Source: Candidatus Kapaibacterium sp.
GTDB lineage: Bacteria > Bacteroidota > Ignavibacteria > Kapaibacteriales > UBA2268
DNA: 11,954 nt
Assembly: GCA_938038165.1 (NCBI GenBank)
Contig: CALHRB010000388.1
Coordinates: 1-11,954 of the forward strand
Reading direction: 5' to 3'
Position 1 is the stretch's first letter, and each line of letters opens with the position of its first letter. The position numbers and the translations under genes were made by a program. A model generated the notes under the pieces. It was not told the origin of the DNA, searched no databases, and was given only the letters and a program-made list of their open reading frames with translations. Below, piece by piece: positions 7,878-11,954 of the stretch.

Positions 7878-7888
7878 TTGAACCAAAT
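7878..7888 (+). repeat. 11-bp direct repeat TTGAACCAAAT, copy 1
   Basis: The sequence TTGAACCAAAT occurs here and again at 7945-7955, identical and on the same strand, with start points 67 bp apart. This copy is followed by ATTTCGGTT (7892-7900), which forms an imperfect inverted repeat with its AACCAAAT half. It may be a regulator binding site or chance in AT-rich DNA. Confidence 0.5.
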
Positions 7889-7944
7889 AGAATTTCGGTT
7901 TATTCCTTGGCAAAAATAAGATGTCGGTTTGAATATTATTATTA

Positions 7945-7955
7945 TTGAACCAAAT
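7945..7955 (+). repeat. 11-bp direct repeat TTGAACCAAAT, copy 2
   Basis: Second identical copy of the 11-bp motif, upstream of the ABC operon. A GGTTTGAAT segment at 7925-7933 precedes it, so both copies lie near GGTTT/AACC half-sites in inverted orientation. Function is unproven. Confidence 0.5.
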
Positions 7956-7990
7956 TTTTCTCAACAAAAAAGCATATATATCGTTTCAGT

Positions 7991-8011
7991 AGTATTTTAA
8001 AATAAAATACT
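7991..8011. promoter_or_regulatory. Perfect 9+3+9 inverted repeat just before the ABC operon start
   Basis: AGTATTTTA at 7991-7999 and TAAAATACT at 8003-8011 are exact reverse complements separated by AAA. The right arm ends 5 nt before ATG 8017, so the element fills the place where a Shine-Dalgarno site would normally be. It could be an operator for a dimeric repressor or a weak RNA hairpin near the translation start. AT-only arms form such palindromes by chance more easily than GC-rich ones, but these include C/G pairs and match without error. Confidence 0.5.
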
Positions 8012-8016
8012 CTAAA

Positions 8017-8706
8017 ATGCCTAATATAATTGAGCTAATAAATATACATAAATCATATAAAGAGGGTCTTTCGGTCTATGACGTTTTGAAAGGAATAAAC
8101 ATTAACCTTACTCAGGGCGAGATAGTAATTTTGCTTGGTAAGAGCGGTTCAGGAAAATCTACTCTTTTAAATCTTATAAGCGGTATAGACCTTCCCGATA
8201 AAGGGGATATTATTGTTGATAATCTGAACATAACAAAGCTATCAGAACAAAACAGGACTTTATTCCGCAGGAAAAAGATTGGCTTTATATTTCAATTTTT
8301 CAATTTAATTCCAACTCTGACAGTCGAAGAGAATTTACTTCTTCCTTACGAATTAAATTATAAAAATACAAATGGATTCAATAAAAAGGCAAAGGAATTG
8401 CTTGATGAAGTTGGCATGCTCAGCAGGTTGAAAAGTTATCCCGATATACTTTCAGGTGGCGAGCAGCAAAGAATTGCAATCGCAAGAGCCTTGATTCATA
8501 ATCCTGACATAATACTTGCTGATGAACCTACTGGAAATCTTGATTATGAAAACGGCAAGGCAGTTATTAATTTATTGGATAACCTTGTTAGAAAAAATAA
8601 CAGAACGTTGATCATGGCAACTCACAGTCAGGAAGTAATAGGTATTGCTGACAGAATTCTACAGATCAAAGACGGCTCAATCCAACCACTAAACACTAAT
8701 CAATAG
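8017..8706 (+). CDS. ABC transporter ATP-binding protein (LolD/MacB/AttE type)
   Basis: The ATPase of a type VII (MacB-fold) ABC system; it powers the FtsX-type permease encoded next. All motifs are intact in 229 aa: Walker A GKSGSGKST at 41-49, Q-loop Gln93, signature LSGGEQQR at 145-152, Walker B IILADE at 165-170 with catalytic Glu170, D-loop NLD at 174-176 and switch His203. The length and the sequence around ADEPTGNLD are typical of the LolD/MacB/FtsE group. The start is ATG 8017, from which the beta-strand IIELINIHKSY begins at once; no strong Shine-Dalgarno is seen and an inverted repeat occupies that place. The permease begins 2 nt after the stop. The pairing with a single long permease and an AttH-like protein favours an AttE/YbbA-type role over lipoprotein release by LolCDE. 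Substrate unknown. Confidence 0.94.
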   Translation: MPNIIELINIHKSYKEGLSVYDVLKGININLTQGEIVILLGKSGSGKSTLLNLISGIDLPDKGDIIVDNLNITKLSEQNRTLFRRKKIGFIFQFFNLIPTLTVEENLLLPYELNYKNTNGFNKKAKELLDEVGMLSRLKSYPDILSGGEQQRIAIARALIHNPDIILADEPTGNLDYENGKAVINLLDNLVRKNNRTLIMATHSQEVIGIADRILQIKDGSIQPLNTNQ

Positions 8707-8708
8707 TA

Positions 8709-11246
8709 ATGAAACAGCACGAAAAATCGAGCTTGAGATATCTTTTGAAGCATCCTGTTCAATTAATCCTTTCGATTATTGGCGTTGCAATTGGTGTTGC
8801 TGTAGTTATTTCGATTGACATTTCGAGTAATAGTGCAATGAAGGCTTTTGAACTATCAATGGACGGAATAACTGGCAAAACAACGCATATAATCTATGGA
8901 TCACCTGCCGGAATACCAGACTCAATTTTCTTCTTTCTTAAGCTTAATAAAAAACTTAATAAAATTGCCCCGATTGTTGAGAAAAATATTATTACTCAAA
9001 CAAATCCTCCATTTACGTTGAATTTGCTCGGAGTGGATATTTTTGCGGAAAAAGATTTTCGGGATTTTATTGAAAATGCTGATATTTCGGCAGGAGAGAT
9101 TTATGGCAAACTTCTATCTGTTTCAAATTCAGTACTCGTTTCTCATTCTTTTTCGGAGCAAACAGGTAAATCAATTGATGATACACTAAAAGTCAAGCAT
9201 GGCGGCAAATATTACATTTTAAATGTCGTCGGCATTTTGAAGGACAGGAATAATCCAAAAAAATATGAATCTCTTGCAATAACAGACATTTCAACAGCAA
9301 AGCAAATTTTTTTGATGGATTCCCTTTTATCAAGAATTGACCTTATAATTGATGAAAAATCAAAGTATGATGAAAATCAAATTGCCAAAATTTTGCCAGA
9401 AAATGTTCAACTGACAAGGTCAGAAACAAGAACCAAAATATCCACTCAGATGATTTCTGCTTTCAATCTTAACTTGACTGCAATGAGCCTCTTAGCTCTG
9501 ATTGTTGGGATGTTTCTTATCTATAATACAATGACTTTTTCGGTTGTTCAACGAAGAAGACATATTGGATTATTGAGGTCATTGGGCATAACAAGAAGAG
9601 AAATCTTTACGACTGTATTGCTGGAATCTTTAGCTATCGGATTGATAGGAACAATTATTGGGATATTTCTGGGTATTCTGCTGGGTAATTATCTTCTTGG
9701 ATTAGTAACCCAATCAATTAACGACCTCTACTTTGTAATAACGGTCAGGGAAATTTATATTTCGCAGGAAACAATTCTGAAAACTGTCATAATAGGAATA
9801 TTAGCAACAGTTATCTCGGCACTCAAACCTGCTTATGAATCAACCAAAACCCCGCCGAGGCTTGTTGTTCTTCGTTCTTTTGCCGAAAGCAAATACAAAC
9901 GCAGAAGGTTTGCAATGATACTTTATGGGTTGGGTTCAATAAGTCTTTCAATTTTAATTTTTGCAGTGTCAGGAAAAAATGTTTTATTTAGCTTTATCGG
10001 TGTTCTCCCCCTGATGATTGGATTTACTTTTTTCACGCCGGCTTTTGTTATTTTTTTTAGTAACATCATAAAACCATTTTCTAAAAAAGCTTTCGGAGCT
10101 ATTGGAGCAATGGCAGCAAAAGGTTTGGCAAATTCACTAAGCCGAATAGGAATTGCAATTTCCGCTTTGGCAATCTCGCTTGCTGCAGCAATTGGAGTGG
10201 GAACAATGGTCAACAGTTTCAGGATTACAGTAGTCAATTGGCTCGAAACAAGGCTTCAAAAAGACATATATATATCAGTACCAACCTTGATATCAAGGTT
10301 TAATGATGCTACTATACCAGAAGGTCTCGATACTTTGCTCACAAAATTACCAGAAATCAAAAATATAACTTTATACCGGGAATTGAGAATCACCGAAGGT
10401 AATAATATGATTCACCTTATAGGGAGCAGTTTCCCCGAGGACCCCTCCACTATGTATGTTTTCAAAGAAGGTAACCCAAATGATATCTGGCAAAAGTTGA
10501 AGCAGGGCGAGGTTATGGTTACCGAGCCATATTCTTACAGAACTAACAAAGGCGTCGGAGATTCTGTGGAAATTCTTACCGACAGAGGATTAAAGAAATT
10601 CAGAATCGCTGGTGTTCACTATGATTATGGATCAGATATTGGCTTAATTTTTATGGAAATCGAAACTTATCGTAAATTCTGGGATGACAGAAAGCTTTCT
10701 GGCATAGGTCTTTTTCTAAAAAAAGATTACGATGTTCAGGAAACTATCAACAAAATTCGTAACCTGATGGGAACAGACCAGGAAATAATAATCAGATCGA
10801 ACAAAGACCTTCTCAATTCATCAATTGAGGTCTTCGATAGAACATTCATAGTAACAAATGTTTTGCAAATTCTCGCCATTGTCGTGGCTTTTATCGGAGT
10901 ATTGTCTGCCCTAATGTCTCTTCAACTTGAAAGAACTAAGGAAATTGCTATATATCGAGCTAATGGTATGACTCCAGGAGATATCTGGAAATATCTAAAT
11001 TTGCAAACAGGGATTATGGGATTTATTGCAGGTATTTTGTCCATTCCCCTTGGAAATATTTTAGCTTTGGTTCTCATTTATGTTATAAATAAAAGATCTT
11101 TTGGTTGGACTTTGCAGTTTAGTATTATTCCAGAGCTATTGATTGAGGCAGTAATAGTTGGTGTAATATCAGCAATTCTTGCTACGATTTATCCTGCTTA
11201 TAAAATGTCCCGAATTTCCCCGTCTTTAGCGCTTAGGGAGGAATGA
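8709..11246 (+). CDS. FtsX-family ABC permease with 10 membrane segments (YbbP/AttF-AttG type)
   Basis: The membrane partner of the upstream ATPase, 845 aa. By eye there are ten hydrophobic segments, at about 18-38, 253-277, 302-332, 355-375, 402-420, 427-452, 476-500, 716-738, 765-793 and 808-829. Two large extracytoplasmic domains lie between TM1 and TM2 (about 40-250) and between TM7 and TM8 (about 505-712). This is the duplicated FtsX layout seen in E. coli YbbP (about 804 aa). Each FtsX half has the usual coupling helix after its first core segment: RRRHIGLLRSLGITRREIF (282-300) and ERTKEIAIYRANGMTPGDI (741-759). MacB-fold systems do not pump through a channel but transmit force to periplasmic partners. 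The gene starts 2 nt after the ATPase stop with no own ribosome site, so translation is probably coupled. Its last codons contain the Shine-Dalgarno of the next gene. Confidence 0.92.
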   Translation: MKQHEKSSLRYLLKHPVQLILSIIGVAIGVAVVISIDISSNSAMKAFELSMDGITGKTTHIIYGSPAGIPDSIFFFLKLNKKLNKIAPIVEKNIITQTNPPFTLNLLGVDIFAEKDFRDFIENADISAGEIYGKLLSVSNSVLVSHSFSEQTGKSIDDTLKVKHGGKYYILNVVGILKDRNNPKKYESLAITDISTAKQIFLMDSLLSRIDLIIDEKSKYDENQIAKILPENVQLTRSETRTKISTQMISAFNLNLTAMSLLALIVGMFLIYNTMTFSVVQRRRHIGLLRSLGITRREIFTTVLLESLAIGLIGTIIGIFLGILLGNYLLGLVTQSINDLYFVITVREIYISQETILKTVIIGILATVISALKPAYESTKTPPRLVVLRSFAESKYKRRRFAMILYGLGSISLSILIFAVSGKNVLFSFIGVLPLMIGFTFFTPAFVIFFSNIIKPFSKKAFGAIGAMAAKGLANSLSRIGIAISALAISLAAAIGVGTMVNSFRITVVNWLETRLQKDIYISVPTLISRFNDATIPEGLDTLLTKLPEIKNITLYRELRITEGNNMIHLIGSSFPEDPSTMYVFKEGNPNDIWQKLKQGEVMVTEPYSYRTNKGVGDSVEILTDRGLKKFRIAGVHYDYGSDIGLIFMEIETYRKFWDDRKLSGIGLFLKKDYDVQETINKIRNLMGTDQEIIIRSNKDLLNSSIEVFDRTFIVTNVLQILAIVVAFIGVLSALMSLQLERTKEIAIYRANGMTPGDIWKYLNLQTGIMGFIAGILSIPLGNILALVLIYVINKRSFGWTLQFSIIPELLIEAVIVGVISAILATIYPAYKMSRISPSLALREE
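11235..11241 (+). promoter_or_regulatory. Strong Shine-Dalgarno site for the AttH-like gene
   Basis: AGGGAGG lies inside the final codons of the permease gene, 8 nt before ATG 11250. It fixes that start and shows that the third gene belongs to the operon. An ATG at 11243 overlapping the permease stop is in another frame and is closed after two dozen codons. Confidence 0.75.
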
Positions 11247-11249
11247 AAA

Positions 11250-11954
11250 ATGCTTCGTATTATTATAATTATCTTGTCTTTAACTTTGCTTTCAATCGTT
11301 ATTTTGTATTATAATATTGAAAAAAAACAGAGTCATAAGAAAAGCAGTTACATAGAAATTTCTTCCATTCTTTCCGGAGAAAACGACACAATCTTCAAAA
11401 AAGCAATTGAAAAGAGAGTTTTTCAATTTCCTGATGATTTCTATCCTAAGACTGACTTCCGAAACGAATGGTGGTATTTTACTGGAAATCTCGAAAGTAT
11501 TGATGGCAGCAAATATGGTTATCAATTCACAATATTCAGAAATTCAATTTCTAAAGCCAATTCAAGCAATAACAAGTGGAATAGTAAAGACATATATATG
11601 TTGCATTTTGCTATTACAGATATCAAGCAAAATAAATTCTACTCATTTGAAAAAATTTCAAGAGCTTTGTATCCTTTGGCTTCGTTCGACTCTGCTTTGA
11701 ACAAAATTAATTTAGAAAATTCATATTTTATTTTTAATTACAACCCAAAAACAAGACTAACCGATTTTGTGATTTACGCTCTGGCTAACGATATTGAAAT
11801 GTCTCTTTCGCTCGAAAGCCAAAAACCAATAGTTTTGCAGGGAGAACAAGGTTTAAGCCAAAAGAGCAGCACAAAAGGAAATGCCTCTTATTATTTTTCT
11901 ATTACTAAACTAAAAACAACAGGAAAAATTAAAATTAACAATAAAGATTTTGAA
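11250..11954 (+). CDS. AttH/CrtC-like lipocalin-domain protein, membrane-anchored, 3' end beyond the window
   Basis: An open frame of 235 codons with no stop before the window edge. Residues 1-21 are a hydrophobic segment (LRIIIIILSLTLLSIVILY at 2-20), a signal anchor or uncleaved signal peptide; no lipobox cysteine is present. The globular part carries the pattern of the AttH / hydroxyneurosporene synthase (CrtC, carotenoid 1,2-hydratase) N-terminal lipocalin-like domain (DUF2006 group): NEWWYFTGNL at 72-81, YGYQFTIFR at 89-97, MLHFAITD at 117-124, SRALYP at 137-142 and a GEQGLSQKS...ASYYFSITKL region at 198-221. Agrobacterium AttH is encoded beside an ABC ATPase and FtsX permeases (AttEFG), the same arrangement as here. 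That makes an extracytoplasmic partner of this transporter, perhaps handling a hydrophobic compound, more likely than a carotenoid enzyme. The family assignment is good; the function is not known. Confidence 0.85.
   Translation, partial: MLRIIIIILSLTLLSIVILYYNIEKKQSHKKSSYIEISSILSGENDTIFKKAIEKRVFQFPDDFYPKTDFRNEWWYFTGNLESIDGSKYGYQFTIFRNSISKANSSNNKWNSKDIYMLHFAITDIKQNKFYSFEKISRALYPLASFDSALNKINLENSYFIFNYNPKTRLTDFVIYALANDIEMSLSLESQKPIVLQGEQGLSQKSSTKGNASYYFSITKLKTTGKIKINNKDFE

Larger units (their letters stand above)
7745..8016. promoter_or_regulatory. Divergent intergenic region between the GH13 gene and the ABC operon
   Basis: This 272-bp AT-rich stretch separates two divergently transcribed units and must contain both promoters. 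No credible gene is visible; the only ATG-led frames are about a dozen codons or shorter. It carries two copies of an 11-bp direct repeat and a perfect inverted repeat directly before the ABC gene (listed separately). TATATA at 7975-7980 is a possible -10 element for the rightward operon, but no well-spaced -35 box was found. Neither gene has a strong Shine-Dalgarno site here. Confidence 0.6.

Noticed and set aside
8017..11246. LolCDE lipoprotein-release system as identity of the ABC pair
   Set aside because: LolC/LolE are about 400 aa with four membrane segments each; this permease is 845 aa with ten and is paired with an AttH-like protein.
11243..11314. ATG overlapping the permease stop codon (ATGA) as start of the third operon gene
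   Set aside because: That frame closes after about 23 codons, while ATG 11250 with the AGGGAGG site opens the full AttH-like protein.
11292..11700. Open frames on both strands overlapping the AttH-like gene
   Set aside because: The conserved lipocalin-domain motifs lie in the 11250 frame, which is open to the window edge; the others lack any pattern.

Overview
The window is AT-rich DNA from a Gram-negative (diderm, LPS-making) bacterium, most likely of the Bacteroidota/Chlorobiota/Ignavibacteriota/Kapabacteria (FCB) group. Three things point there: the order uppS-bamA-ompH-ompH-lpxD; signal peptides of all three clearly exported proteins that end just before a glutamine (the 'Bacteroidetes Q-rule'); and the mixture of weak and good Shine-Dalgarno sites. 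The exact lineage is an inference and cannot be settled by eye.

Left half (164-5834, + strand): a cell-envelope cluster. UppS makes the undecaprenyl carrier lipid and its 3' end overlaps bamA, the outer-membrane beta-barrel assembly protein with five POTRA domains. Two tandem Skp/OmpH-type periplasmic chaperones follow, the second with an unusual charged, proline-rich tail. LpxD (lipid A acyltransferase) closes the cluster. Together these genes supply the carrier lipid, the outer-membrane protein insertion machinery with its chaperones, and lipid A.

Middle (5831-7744, - strand): a cytoplasmic GH13 (alpha-amylase family) protein that resembles Thermotoga maltosyltransferase. It converges on lpxD with a 4-bp tail-to-tail overlap. 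It keeps the catalytic nucleophile and acid/base but has changed three other normally conserved active-site residues (region I Asp to Glu, region II Arg to Met, region IV Asp to Asn). This is the most unusual protein in the window.

Intergenic 7745-8016: the AT-rich divergent region, with no convincing gene. It holds two copies of an 11-bp direct repeat and a perfect 9+3+9 inverted repeat that ends 5 nt before the start codon of the next operon.

Right part (8017-11954, + strand): a tightly packed operon of an ABC ATPase (LolD/MacB/AttE type), a 10-TM FtsX-family permease (YbbP/AttF-AttG type) and a membrane-anchored AttH/CrtC-like lipocalin-fold protein cut by the window end. This matches the AttEFGH-type export/lipid-handling arrangement; its substrate is unknown. 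No RNA genes, CRISPR arrays or mobile elements were seen.
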